63,674 nucleotides of DNA from Streptomyces sp. WAC06614 (GTDB lineage: Bacteria; Actinomycetota; Actinomycetes; Streptomycetales; Streptomycetaceae). Of this stretch, positions 18,778 to 29,800 are shown in pieces. A model generated the notes under the pieces. It did no database searches. It worked only from the letters and a program-made list of their open reading frames with translations, and was not told where the DNA came from. The stretch's first letter is position 1. Each line of letters begins with the position of its first letter. The stretch covers positions 1 through 63,674 of the forward strand of contig NZ_RPRY01000007.1 of assembly GCF_003949795.1 (NCBI RefSeq), in the 5' to 3' direction. Made by a program: the position numbers and the translations under genes.

Positions 18778-20055
18778 ATGGACGTCATCTCCGTCATCCG
18801 CACCAAGCGCGACCGCGGTGAGCTGAGCCCCGAGCAGATCGACTGGGTCATCGACGCGTACACGCGCGGTGTCGTCGCCGACGAGCAGATGTCCGCGCTG
18901 GCCATGGCCATCCTGCTCAACGGCATGAACCGGACCGAGATCGCCCGCTGGACCGCCGCCATGATCGCCTCCGGCGAGCGCATGGACTTCTCGTCCCTGT
19001 CCCGTCCGACCGCCGACAAGCACTCCACCGGCGGCGTCGGCGACAAGATCACCCTGCCGCTCGCCCCGCTGGTCGCCGCCTGCGGCGCGGCCGTCCCGCA
19101 GCTCTCGGGGCGCGGCCTCGGCCACACCGGCGGCACCCTGGACAAGCTGGAGTCCATCCCCGGCTGGCGCGCGCTGCTCTCCAACGAGGAGATGCTGCAC
19201 GTCCTCGACACCACCGGCGCGGTCATCTGCGCGGCCGGCGACGGCCTGGCCCCGGCCGACAAGAAGCTCTACGCGCTGCGCGACGTGACGGGCACGGTGG
19301 AGGCCATCCCGCTGATCGCCTCCTCGATCATGTCGAAGAAGATCGCCGAGGGCACCGGCTCCCTGGTCCTGGACGTGAAGGTCGGCTCCGGCGCCTTCAT
19401 GAAGAACATCGACGACGCCCGCGAGCTGGCCCGCACCATGGTCGGCCTCGGCACCGACAGCGGCGTGAAGACGGTCGCCCTCCTGACGGACATGTCGACC
19501 CCGCTCGGCCTGACCGCCGGCAACGCCCTGGAGGTCCGCGAGTCGGTCGAGGTCCTGGCCGGCGGCGGCCCCGCCGACGTGGTCGAGCTGACCATCGCCC
19601 TGGCCAAGGAGATGCTGGAGGCCGCCGGCATCAAGGACGCCGACCCGGCCAAGGCCCTCGCGGACGGCTCCGCGATGGACGTCTGGCGCCGGATGATCGC
19701 GGCCCAGGGCGGCGACCCGGACGCGACCCTCCCGGTCGCCCGCGAGCAGCACGTGGTCACCGCCCCCGAGTCGGGCGTCCTGACCCGCCTGGACGCGTAC
19801 GGCGTGGGCGTCGGCGCCTGGCGCCTGGGCGCGGGCCGCGCCCGCAAGGAGGACCCGGTGCAGGCGGGCGCGGGCATCGAGCTCCACGCGAAGCCCGGCG
19901 ACACGGTCACGGCGGGCCAGCCCCTGATGACCCTCCACACGGACACCCCGGAGAAGTTCGACTACGCCCTGTCGGCCCTGGAGGGCACGTACGACATCGC
20001 GGCGGCGGGCACGGAGTTCACCGCCCCGCCGATCGTGCTGGACCGCATCGCCTGA
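18778..20055 (+). CDS. deoA: Thymidine phosphorylase
   Basis: 425 residues; ATG at 18778 after AAGGAA. Recognised by the phosphate/thymidine-binding blocks KHSTGGVGDKITLPLAPLVA (~80), GRGLGHTGGTLDKLESIPG (~115) and DVKVGSGAFMK (~195), and the C-terminal alpha/beta domain. Converts thymidine plus phosphate to thymine and deoxyribose-1-phosphate. Separate transcript with its own operator-like site, sharing a presumed regulator with the transporter. Confidence 0.95.
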   Translation: MDVISVIRTKRDRGELSPEQIDWVIDAYTRGVVADEQMSALAMAILLNGMNRTEIARWTAAMIASGERMDFSSLSRPTADKHSTGGVGDKITLPLAPLVAACGAAVPQLSGRGLGHTGGTLDKLESIPGWRALLSNEEMLHVLDTTGAVICAAGDGLAPADKKLYALRDVTGTVEAIPLIASSIMSKKIAEGTGSLVLDVKVGSGAFMKNIDDARELARTMVGLGTDSGVKTVALLTDMSTPLGLTAGNALEVRESVEVLAGGGPADVVELTIALAKEMLEAAGIKDADPAKALADGSAMDVWRRMIAAQGGDPDATLPVAREQHVVTAPESGVLTRLDAYGVGVGAWRLGAGRARKEDPVQAGAGIELHAKPGDTVTAGQPLMTLHTDTPEKFDYALSALEGTYDIAAAGTEFTAPPIVLDRIA

Positions 20056-20075
20056 CCTGCGGTTTCCCTTGCGGG

Positions 20076-20111
20076 CGAACGGGACCGGTGGACCCCCACC
20101 GGTCCCGTTCG
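20076..20111. terminator. Bidirectional terminator after deoA
   Basis: CGAACGGGACCGGTGG pairs perfectly with CCACCGGTCCCGTTCG. It stands between the convergent deoA and DNRLRE/FG-GAP genes and marks the left border of the accessory island. Confidence 0.88.
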
Positions 20112-20206
20112 GCATGCGGGGACCACCACACACCATCTGATCGCGGCCAAGGTGCAGCGTCGGCCCGCACGCTCGGTGCGGGCCCTGCTCGTGGTGACGG
20201 GGTCGG

Positions 20207-23200
20207 TCAGCCGATGGAGGTGAAGGTGTTCCAGCCCTCCTCGTCGACGCGCCAGGGGTTCTGGGCGGTGCTGCCGCCGTAGAAGAGGTGCAGTGTTCCG
20301 TCCTTGCGCGTCAGATAGAAGTCCGGGAAGCCGTCCTCGTTGAGGTCGGTCGTGCCGCGTACGAGGGGCCACGTGGCACGGTCCCACCCGGGTGTGCCGT
20401 ACTCGCCCGCTCCGCCGTAGGGTCCGCCCAGACCGTAGAGCCGGTCGCCGTCCAAGGACGCGGCGGCGGTGCCGATGGAGACCAGGTCGACGCCGCCGTT
20501 CGCACCCGGCTTGCCCTTCCGCAGGACCAGGCGCTGCGGGGACGTGGCGTCGTCACGGAAGATCAGGTCCGGGACGTTGTCCTTGTTGGCGTCGCGGACC
20601 CCGACGATGTCCCGCTTGCTCCAACCCGTGCCGCCGATCTGCTTGACCGAGGTGAAGCCGGCGCCCGTGTAGCCGGTGAAGGCCCAGAAGGTGTCGCCGT
20701 TGTCGGCGAGGGCGAAGAAGTCCGCCATGCCGTCACCGGTGACGTCCTCGGTGGGGATGAGCTGGGTGAACCCGGCCGGGTCCGGCGAGCCGGCCGGCAG
20801 CAGCATCTCCATGCGGCGGCTGATGTCGAACCGGCCGAATCCGTCGCCCGGGTAGACGTACAGCTTGCCGTCGGGCATGCGGGCGATCAGGTCGGTGAGA
20901 CCGTCGCCCGGGAACCAGTCGGTGGAGTGGCCGATGATCGCGGCCTTGCCGGTGGCGGCGTCCTTCCAGTAACCGTCCGGTACCGGCTTGCCGTTGTCCG
21001 TGGCCGCGGGCATCCACGCTTCGATGTCGCCCTTGTACGGGGCCTTGGGGTCGCCCGGGTACGTCCTGAGGTTGCCCTTGGCGTCGACGGCGAGGATGTC
21101 GGGTGCGCCGTCGCCGGTGACGTCGTTGGGCCGGTCCAGGCCCGGCCGCGGGCGGACGTAGAACAGGTAGGTCGTGGGGACCGAGACGTTGCCGGCCTTG
21201 CTGACGGTGCGGACGTGGAGCACGTTCGGGCCGGCGGTGTCGACCTGGAGCTTGATGGAGGCGAGGTCGGCGTTCCAGGGCCAGACCTTCTGGTCGAAGG
21301 AGGCCTGGTTCAGGCTCCACTGGTACTCGCGGATGTCCTCGGGCTTGGTGCCGTTGCCCAGGACCTCGATCCACTGGTCGGGTGTGCCGGCGGGGTTCGT
21401 GCTCCATTCGGCGCCGTCGGGCCCGGGTGCAGGGAAGGACGAGGAGCGCACGGTCGGGTTGGCGGGGGCGGTGTGGTCGACCGTGAAGGTGCACCATCCG
21501 CCGGCGCCGGAGTCCAGGGGGCCGCTGCCGGACCACCAGTTGTCCCCGTCGATCGCCTGGGCGAGCCAGAAGTAGGTCTTGCCCGGCTTGAGCTCGTCAG
21601 CAGTGACATCGATCCAGGCCAGGCCCGTGCTGTCGACGTCGTCGAACCGGTTGATCGACTCGGTTCCGTCGGCGGACCAGATGCGGAAGTTGACCTGCCG
21701 GAGGTTTCCGTCGCCGTCCGAGGCCTTCGCCTCGAACCTCACGGTGGCCTTGCCGATGCTCGTTCCGGTGCCGGTGGTGAGGCAGGGGCCGCCGGGAGTG
21801 GTGCTCATGTTCGCCGCGACCGGGGTGTCGGGGCGCTTGTTGTAGTGGATCTCGACGTACGGGGCGCTGTCACCGTTGGCGAGGAATTTCTTCCAGCTGT
21901 TTTCGTCGCTCTCGTTGTCCGCGCGGAATCCGAAAGTGATGGCCTGCCACTGGCTGGCGGCACCCTGCTCGACGGTCCGCTTCACATCCAGCCGGACCCA
22001 GTCGTCGTTGCAGCCGTACGTACCGTTTCCGTGTGCCACATTGGCTCCGGTCACCCGGTTGCCCCAGAACGAGCCGTTGTCCGTGTTGTTCCACGTGCTC
22101 GAATGGGTGACGTAGGGGGTGGCGTAGACGCTGAAGGGGCTGGGAGTGCAGCTCCACGAATGCGTCTCCAGGGCGTGCAGCGTCGCCTGGTAGATGCCCG
22201 CGCCGTGAAACGCGCTGCTGAAGGCGAAATTGAAGACCGAACGGGATGTCCCGTAGCTGTCGGTTTCATGGCCGACACGTGCATCGCTGGTTCCCGGGGC
22301 GTTGTAGTTCTCCCCGTTGAAGAAGCTTGCGTTGCCCGGGTATTTGTAGAGCAGGGTCCAGCCGTACTTGTGCATGTTGAGCGCCGGGTCGATGAAGACC
22401 GGATAGACCGTGCTCTCGTGGTGGAGCAGGCCGGTGTCCGGCTTGAGGCTGAGCGTGTTGTCCTCGGAGAGCGAGGCCTTGGCGACGGCCTTGTGGGCGC
22501 CTCCCGAGCCGGCGATGCCGGGCAGGGCGAGCGTGGGGTGATCCTTTGCAGCCGGCCCGGGTGTGAACGCCGGGCCGCCCGAGGGGGTGACGACCTTGCC
22601 CGCAGAGTCCCACATGAGGGTCGTGGGAGCGCCCACGACATCCTTGCCGGAGGCGTCGCGTCCGCTGAGCGTGGAGGACTCCTCGTCGACGCGGAAGGTC
22701 AGCGAGGGGCTGCTCAGGCGGTAGTTCAGCTCGCCGAGCAGGGGGTCGGCCGCGGCCTTCTTGTCCTTGACGACGAGCAGGTGGGAATAGCCGCCGTCCA
22801 GGGCGGTCATCACCAGGTCGATGCCGGGGCGAATGTTCTCGTACAGGGCGCGGGGTCCGTCCACGACCGGCTCCGGCAGTGCGCCGGGCCAGCTCAGAAC
22901 CATGTCGTGGCCGTCGGCGTTCAGACGCACCAGCTCGGTCCAGGAGGAGCCCGCAGCCGGCCCGCCACCGGAGCTGAAGACCAGTCGGCTGTTCACGGCC
23001 TTGGGCGCATAGCCTCCCTCGACGCGCTGGAGCGTGGTGTCCACGGGCTTCCACTCGTTGCCCACCTTGGCGTGGACGGCCGACGAGTGGACCTTGGCCT
23101 TGAGGTGGCCGTCCGGCTGCGCCCAGACGGTGGTGTTGGCCTGCCAGTCGGCGGTGGCGGCGACCTCCTTGCCTGTCTTGCGGGCCTGGCGGAGGGCGTC

Positions 23201-23440
23201 GGCGGCGGTCACCGGACCGGTGCCGCGACGGTTCTCCTCCGGCTCCTTGTCCTGGTGCGGGTCGGCGAGGTGGACAGCGAGCGGCAGCGCCAGGGCTGCG
23301 GCCGCGATCGCGGCGACGGCAGCGAAAAGCCGCTTGCGGCGGGGCCTTTTATCCGTTGCTGCGGGACCGTCGTTCCGGTTTCCGTCCTGCCCCGGCGGAG
23401 AGGCCGCCGGTTTTTCGTCCAGTGGCTGAAAAGCCGCCAT
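20207..23440 (-). CDS. Large exported DNRLRE/FG-GAP repeat protein, divergent partner of the RHS toxin gene
   Basis: 1077 residues; ATG at 23440 is chosen for its GGGGGAG ribosome site. The N-terminus is polar, then KRPRRKR and a hydrophobic segment (~36-56), a signal peptide or anchor. A region resembling a DNRLRE domain (residues ~330-560: VFIDPALNMHKYGW, STWNNTDNG, DDWVRLDVKRTV) is followed by fibronectin-like sequence and then at least four FG-GAP/VCBS units near the end (DVTGDGAPDILA, DGLTDLIARMPD, DVTGDGMADFFA, DLNEDGFPDFYL), which bind calcium and form a beta propeller. Proteins of this kind commonly sit beside RHS proteins in Streptomyces; a surface scaffold or partner is the likely role, by inference only. 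Confidence 0.82.
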   Translation of the reverse strand: MAAFQPLDEKPAASPPGQDGNRNDGPAATDKRPRRKRLFAAVAAIAAAALALPLAVHLADPHQDKEPEENRRGTGPVTAADALRQARKTGKEVAATADWQANTTVWAQPDGHLKAKVHSSAVHAKVGNEWKPVDTTLQRVEGGYAPKAVNSRLVFSSGGGPAAGSSWTELVRLNADGHDMVLSWPGALPEPVVDGPRALYENIRPGIDLVMTALDGGYSHLLVVKDKKAAADPLLGELNYRLSSPSLTFRVDEESSTLSGRDASGKDVVGAPTTLMWDSAGKVVTPSGGPAFTPGPAAKDHPTLALPGIAGSGGAHKAVAKASLSEDNTLSLKPDTGLLHHESTVYPVFIDPALNMHKYGWTLLYKYPGNASFFNGENYNAPGTSDARVGHETDSYGTSRSVFNFAFSSAFHGAGIYQATLHALETHSWSCTPSPFSVYATPYVTHSSTWNNTDNGSFWGNRVTGANVAHGNGTYGCNDDWVRLDVKRTVEQGAASQWQAITFGFRADNESDENSWKKFLANGDSAPYVEIHYNKRPDTPVAANMSTTPGGPCLTTGTGTSIGKATVRFEAKASDGDGNLRQVNFRIWSADGTESINRFDDVDSTGLAWIDVTADELKPGKTYFWLAQAIDGDNWWSGSGPLDSGAGGWCTFTVDHTAPANPTVRSSSFPAPGPDGAEWSTNPAGTPDQWIEVLGNGTKPEDIREYQWSLNQASFDQKVWPWNADLASIKLQVDTAGPNVLHVRTVSKAGNVSVPTTYLFYVRPRPGLDRPNDVTGDGAPDILAVDAKGNLRTYPGDPKAPYKGDIEAWMPAATDNGKPVPDGYWKDAATGKAAIIGHSTDWFPGDGLTDLIARMPDGKLYVYPGDGFGRFDISRRMEMLLPAGSPDPAGFTQLIPTEDVTGDGMADFFALADNGDTFWAFTGYTGAGFTSVKQIGGTGWSKRDIVGVRDANKDNVPDLIFRDDATSPQRLVLRKGKPGANGGVDLVSIGTAAASLDGDRLYGLGGPYGGAGEYGTPGWDRATWPLVRGTTDLNEDGFPDFYLTRKDGTLHLFYGGSTAQNPWRVDEEGWNTFTSIG

Positions 23441-23842
23441 GGTTGTTCTTCTCCCCCCTCGGGCGGACACGGCATGGTCGCCCTCGGAACTCATGGTGAT
23501 TTTCGGCCCTTGGCCGAAACGCCGACAGTCAGGACGGTCGGGTAATGCCGGGGCCGGGACGAAAGGACCGCTCCCCACGTTCCTTTCGTGCACAGGTCTG
23601 CGGTCAGAGCATGGACCATCCCTCCGACAACGTCACCCCGCCGGCTCGCCACGGCGCCACCGCATTGCCCATTTTGGCGCGTTCGTCCACGCGTATGCAA
23701 GCGTTAAGGTGACGAGGATCACATCAAATGCGGAAACCGTGGACTTTTCTTTGTCGCGTGCCACACAATCACCTGGCTATTTGTCAGTTCTCTGCCCGTC
23801 GTGCGTCGATTACCGCGCCGGGCAGCGCGTGGGGGGGTCCAC
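23441..23842. promoter_or_regulatory. Divergent promoter region of the FG-GAP and RHS genes
   Basis: 402 bases between two large divergently transcribed surface-protein genes. The middle (about 23690-23780) is clearly A+T richer than its surroundings and is the best place for promoters. No gene, hairpin or repeat that I can support. Confidence 0.55.
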
Positions 23843-26800
23843 ATGTCGCCGTTTTCGGCGAGCAATTTCCGCATGCCCGGAAACGGGCGAAGTCGCAGGC
23901 GTGCCGCGCGGCAGGTCGCCGTCGCGCTGTCGGCGCTGCTGACCGTGACGCTGCTGCCCGCGCAGGCATGGGCCGCGGGGGCGGGCGACCGCAACGGCAT
24001 CTCCCTGCCCGGCCTCCAGCAGGAAGCGCCCGTCAAGCTGGACAAGGACGCGGCGGCGAAGTTGGAAGGCTGGGCGGGCAGCCCGGCGCAGCCGCCGGCC
24101 GAGTACGTCCCGACCGACGTCACGCCCCCACCGGCCGGTACCACCCAGGTCGCCCTGGGCGGCGACCAGCTGGTCCAGGCCGGCTCCCTCCCCGTCGCGA
24201 TCGGCAAGGCTTCGCCGACCGAGGCCAACCCCACGCCTCCGGCGCCCTCCGGCACCTGGTCGGTCTCGGTGGAGGGGCGCACCTCCACCGAGGCCGCGGG
24301 CGTCGACGGCGCGATCATCAAGGTCACGCCGCCTGCCGGGGCCGCGACGCCGGTGGACGTGCGACTGGACTACAAGAAGTTCCAGGACCTCTACGGCACC
24401 GAGTGGGCGTCCCGCCTGGAGCTGAAGCAGCTCCCCGAGTGCTTCCTGACCACCCCCGACCTGCCCGAGTGCACGACCTCCAAGACCGTCCCCTCTACCA
24501 ACGACCCCGCCACCGGCACCGTCCGCGCGACCGTGGACCCGGCGACCTCGCCGGGCATGGGCATGCGCACCATGGCGGTCGGCGGCGGTGGCCCGATGGT
24601 CCTGGCCGCGTCCGACTCGGCGTCCGGCGCCGGCGGCACGTACAAGGCCACCTCGCTCTCCCCGTCCGGCACCTGGTCGGCGGGCGGCAGCGGCGGCGGC
24701 TTCTCGTGGACCTACCCCCTGACGGTGCCGCCGACCCCGGCCGGCCCCGCGCCGAAGATCGCCTTCTCGTACTCCTCGCAGGCCGTGGACGGCAAGACCT
24801 CGGCGAGCAACGGCCAGGCCTCCTGGATCGGTGACGGCTGGGGCTACGAACCCGGCTTCGTCGAGCGCCGCTACCGCGCCTGCTCCGAGGACCGCAAGGC
24901 GGGTGCGAGCGGGGCCGCGAACAACGACAACAGCACGGACAAGAAGAAGAGCGACCTCTGCTGGGCCGGCGACAACGTCGTGATGTCGCTGGGCGGCTCG
25001 ACGACCGAACTGGTCCACGACGCCACGACCGGCGCCTGGATTCCGGCTTCGGACGACGGCTCGCGCATCGAGCGGAAGACCGGCGGCTCCAACGGCGCCA
25101 AGGACGGCGAGTACTGGGTGGTCACCACCCGCGACGGCACCCGCTACCACTTCGGCCTGCACGACGTGGACGGCGCCGGCAGCCGTGCCGTGACGAACTC
25201 GGTGTTCACCGTCCCGGTCTTCGGCAACCACCCGGGCGAGCCCTGCTACCAGAGCTCCTTCGCGAGTTCCTCCTGCACCCAGGGCTGGCGCTGGAACCTC
25301 GACTACGTCGAGGACGTGCACGGCAACGCGATGGTCGTCGACTGGGCGCGGGAGACCAACCACTACGCGAAGAACGAGAAGTTCAAGGAGAAGGTCTCCT
25401 ACGTCCGCGGCGGCTACCCGACCCAGATCCTCTACGGTCTGCGCGCGGACAACCTCTCGGGCGCCCCGGCCGGCAAGGTCGAGTTCACCGTCGCCGAGCG
25501 CTGCATCGCCGAGGGCGGCACCAAGTGCACCGACACCGAGTTCGAGTCGAAGAACTACGGCGACAAGCAGCCGTGGTGGGACACCCCGTCGACGCTGCAC
25601 TGCAAGGCGGACGCCAAGGACTGCTACGTCTCCTCGCCGACCTTCTGGTCCCGTAAGCGGCTGACGTCCGTCACCACGTACGCCCAGCGCACCTCGGGCT
25701 CGACCGATCTGTCGGCCGTCGACCGCTGGAACCTGACCCAGTCCTTCCCGATGCAGCGCACCGACACCCACCCGCCGCTGTGGCTGGAGTCGATCACCCG
25801 CACCGGCTACGGAGTGAAGGACGCGCAGGGCAATCAGCCCAGCACCGCGCTGCCGCCGGTCTCCTTCCTGCCCAACGTGCAGGACATGCCCAACCGCGTC
25901 GCCACCAGTGCCACGGACGCCACCCCCGACTTCGACCGCCTGCGCGTCGAGACGATCCGCTCCGAGACGGGCGGCGAGACGTACGTCGACTACTCCGACC
26001 CCTGCCCGGTCGGCGGCACGCACCCCAAGCCGGAGGAGAACACCACCCGCTGCTACCCGGTCCACTGGTCGCCCGACCCGGACCTGGAGAAGCCGCCGAT
26101 CGAGTGGTTCAACAAGTACGTCGTCGACCGCGTCGTCGAGCGGGACCGCGTCGCGCGCCAGCCCGACGTCGTCACGAGCTACACGTACGAGGGCGACGCG
26201 GCCTGGGCCAAGGAGACCGACGAGTTCTCCAAGCCCGAGCTGCGCACGTACAGCCAGTGGCGCGGTTACGCCTCGGTCGTGGTGAAGAAGGGCGTCACTG
26301 CGAACGCCGGCAAGGCCGACGCCACCGAGCAGTCGATGACCCGGACCCGCTACTTCCGCGGCATGTCCGGCGACGCCGGCCGCGCGAGGATCACGGTCAA
26401 GGACTCCACCGGTGCGGAGGAGCTCGGCGAGGACCTGCCGCAGTACCAGGGCCGGGCCGCCGAGACGATCACGTACACCAAGGTGGGCGGCGAGATCGCC
26501 GCGCGCGAGCTGACCTGGCCGTGGTCGCAGAAGACGGCGACCCGGCAGCGTGAGGGCACCACCCCGCTGGAGGCCTTCCGCAGCAACACCGCCCGGACGG
26601 ACGCCATCCAGGCGATCAGCGGCGGCCGGTCCGGCATCCTGCGCACGACGAACACGTTCGAGCCGGCGTACGGCCTCGTCACGTCCACGGAGAAGGCCGG
26701 CATCACCCTGTCCGGCTCCGGGGCCTGGACCCTCTCGGACCAGACCTGTACGAGCACGACCTACGTCCACAACACCGACAAGCACCTGATCGGCCTGCCG

Positions 26801-29800
26801 CAGCGGGTCCGTACGACCGCGGGCGAGTGCGCCAAGGCGGGCATGGCCGCCATGCTCTCCGACACCCGCACCTCGTACGACGCCCTGAACGCCTTCGGCA
26901 CCGCGCCGGTCAAGGGCCTGCCGTACCAGATCGACACCAACGACGCGGCCGGCACCGGCTGGGTCACGACGGCCCGGACCGAGTACGACGCGCTCGGCCG
27001 CGCCACCAAGGCGTACGACGCGGCGGGCACCGCCACGTCCACCGCCTTCACCCCGGCGACCGGTCCGGTCTTCAGCTCGACGGTCACCAACGCCCTCGGG
27101 CACACGGCGACCACCAAGGTGGACCCAGGCCGTGCCACGCCGCTGGAGACCACGGACGCCAACGGCCGCAAGGTCACGACGGCGTACGACAACCTGGGCC
27201 GCACCACGGCCGTCTGGACGCCGTCGCAGAAGCCGGGGACCGACAAGGCCGCCTACACCTTCGAGTACCAGATCGCCGAGCACCAGCCGCCGGTCGTCAC
27301 GAGCGGCGTGCTGCGTGACAACGGCACGTACGAGAAGTCGCTCACGATCTACGACGGCCAGCTACGCACGCGTCAGACCCAGACGGAGTCGATCGCGGGC
27401 GGCCGACTGATCTCGGACAACCTCTACAGCGCCAACGGAACGGTTGCCCGGTCGAACGCCGCGTACTACACGCAGGGCGCACCGGACTCGAAGATCTTCA
27501 CGCCCGTGGAGTCCGAGGTCCCCAACTCGACGAGGACGGCGTACGACGGCCTGGGCCGCGCCGTACGGGTCACGACCTTCCACGAGGACACGGCGAAGTA
27601 CTCGTCCACCAGCCGCTACGAGGGCGACTGGACGCTGACGCGCACCGGGATGAACGAGACCGGTGACGCGCCCCTGGCGGGCAGCCGGTCGGTGCGGACG
27701 ACGACCGACGTGATGGGTCGCACGACGCAGATCCACCACTACAGGACGACGGACCTCACCCCCCAGAAGATCACGGCCCCGACGTCCGACGACGCCAACG
27801 TCACCTCGTACACGTACGACATCCGCGGCAAGCTGGTGAAGGTCACGGACCCGGCGCTGAACACGTGGACGTACACCTACGACGCGCGCGGCCGTAAGAC
27901 CGCCTCGTCCGACCCGGACATGGGCGACGCGTCGTTCGGCTACGACAACCTCGACCGCCTGGTCTGGGCGAAGGACTCGGCCGGCCGTACGCAGTACACG
28001 ACGTACGACGTCCTCGGCCGGACCACGGCGCTGCGCGACGACGCGGCGGACGGTCCGCTGGTGGCGGCGTTCACCTTCGACACGCTGCCGGGCGCCAAGG
28101 GCAAGCCGGTCGCCTCGACCCGTTACTACGACGGCAAGGCGTACACGAGCGAGGTCACGGGCTACGACGCGGAGTACCGCCCGACGGGCTCCCGGATCAC
28201 CGTCCCGGACACCGCGGCCACGAAGGGCCTGGCCGGCACGTACGCGTACGCGTCGACGTACACCCCGACCGGCAAGGTCCAGACGACCACCCTCCCGGCG
28301 ACCCCGGGCGGCCTGGCCGCCGAACGCCTGGTCACCCGCTACAACGCCCAGGGCGCGCCGATCACCCTGTCCGGCCTGGACTGGTACGCGGCGGACACGG
28401 TCTACAGCCCGTTCGGCGAGGTCATGCGCACGGCGTCGGGCAGTGCCCCGCGCCGGGTGTGGGCGACGAACCTGTACGACCGGAACACGCGCCGGCTGAC
28501 GGACTCGATCACGGACCGCGAGACCCCGAACCAGCCGGACCCGGCCAACCCCAACCGCATCAGCCAGCTCTCGTACGCGTACGACCCGGTCGGCGACATC
28601 ACGTCGATCACGGACACCCGGCCGGGCGGCCGCGTCGACAAGGAGTGCTTCACGTACGACCCGATGGGCCAGCTGACGCAGGCCTGGACGGGCAAGGCGT
28701 GCGGGGCGGACGTGAAGGCCGATGTCACGGCCGGCCCGGACGGGGACGGCTACTGGCAGGAGTACTCCTTCGACTCGATCGGCAACCGCACCAAGCTGGT
28801 CGACCACGACTTGGTGGACCCGTCCCTGAACGACGAGTTCACGTACGAGTACGGCGTCACGATCGCGGGCAACGGCACACAGCCGCCGGTCAAGATCCAG
28901 CCGCACGCGTTGACGAAGGTGAACCAGACGACCCGCAAGCCGGGCCAGACCGTCACCTCGCAGTCGACGTACGGCTACGACGCCGCGGGCAACACCACGC
29001 GCCGCACCGTCGGGGGCGACACCCAGACCCTGAACTGGGACCGCCGCAACAAGCTCACCTCGGCGACGAGCCCGGGCATCGGCGCGGTGGCGGTGCAGGG
29101 CCTGGCCGGCAAGTGCCTGGACCTGCAGTCCGGCAACACGGCGGACGGCACCCCGCTCCAGCTCTACAGCTGCAACGCGTCGAAGGCGCAGCAGTGGCGG
29201 CTCACGGGCGACACGCTCCGCTTCCAGGACAAGTGCGTCACCAACCAGGGCGGCACACCGCGGCTGGCGGCGTGCGACGGCAGCGCGGCGCAGAAGTTCG
29301 TGTACCGCCCGGGTGACAGGACGATTCACCACCCGGCGACGAACGAGTGCCTGGACGTCCCGGCCGGCAACAGCAACGACGGCACGGTCCTGAACATCTG
29401 GACGTGCAACGGGGCGCCGTCCCAGGCGTGGTCGTTCAGCAACACGACCACGTACCTGTACGACGCGTCGGGCAACCGTCTGATCGAGGACAACGGCAGC
29501 ACGCGCACCCTGTATCTGGGCGAGAGCGTGATCACGGTGAACTCGGCCGGCCAGGCCCTGGACGCCCAGCGCTACTACGCCTCCCCGGGCGGCCTGACCA
29601 CGGTCCGCCAGACGTTCGGCAGGACAACGGGCCACAAGCTGACGGTCCAGGTCTCCGACCACCACGGCACGGGCACGACCTCGATCGACCAGGCCAACGG
29701 CCAGGCGATCACCCGCCGCAAGTTCGACCCGTACGGCAACCCCCGCGGCACCCAGCCGACCAACTGGTCGGGCACCCGCACCTTCCTGGGCACGGGCGTG

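Noticed and set aside
20288..23545. Long open frames antisense to the FG-GAP gene and to the first half of the RHS gene
   Set aside because: Shadow frames of high-G+C coding DNA; composition Val/Gly/Arg-biased, no domains, no ribosome sites, while the opposite strand codes recognisable domains.
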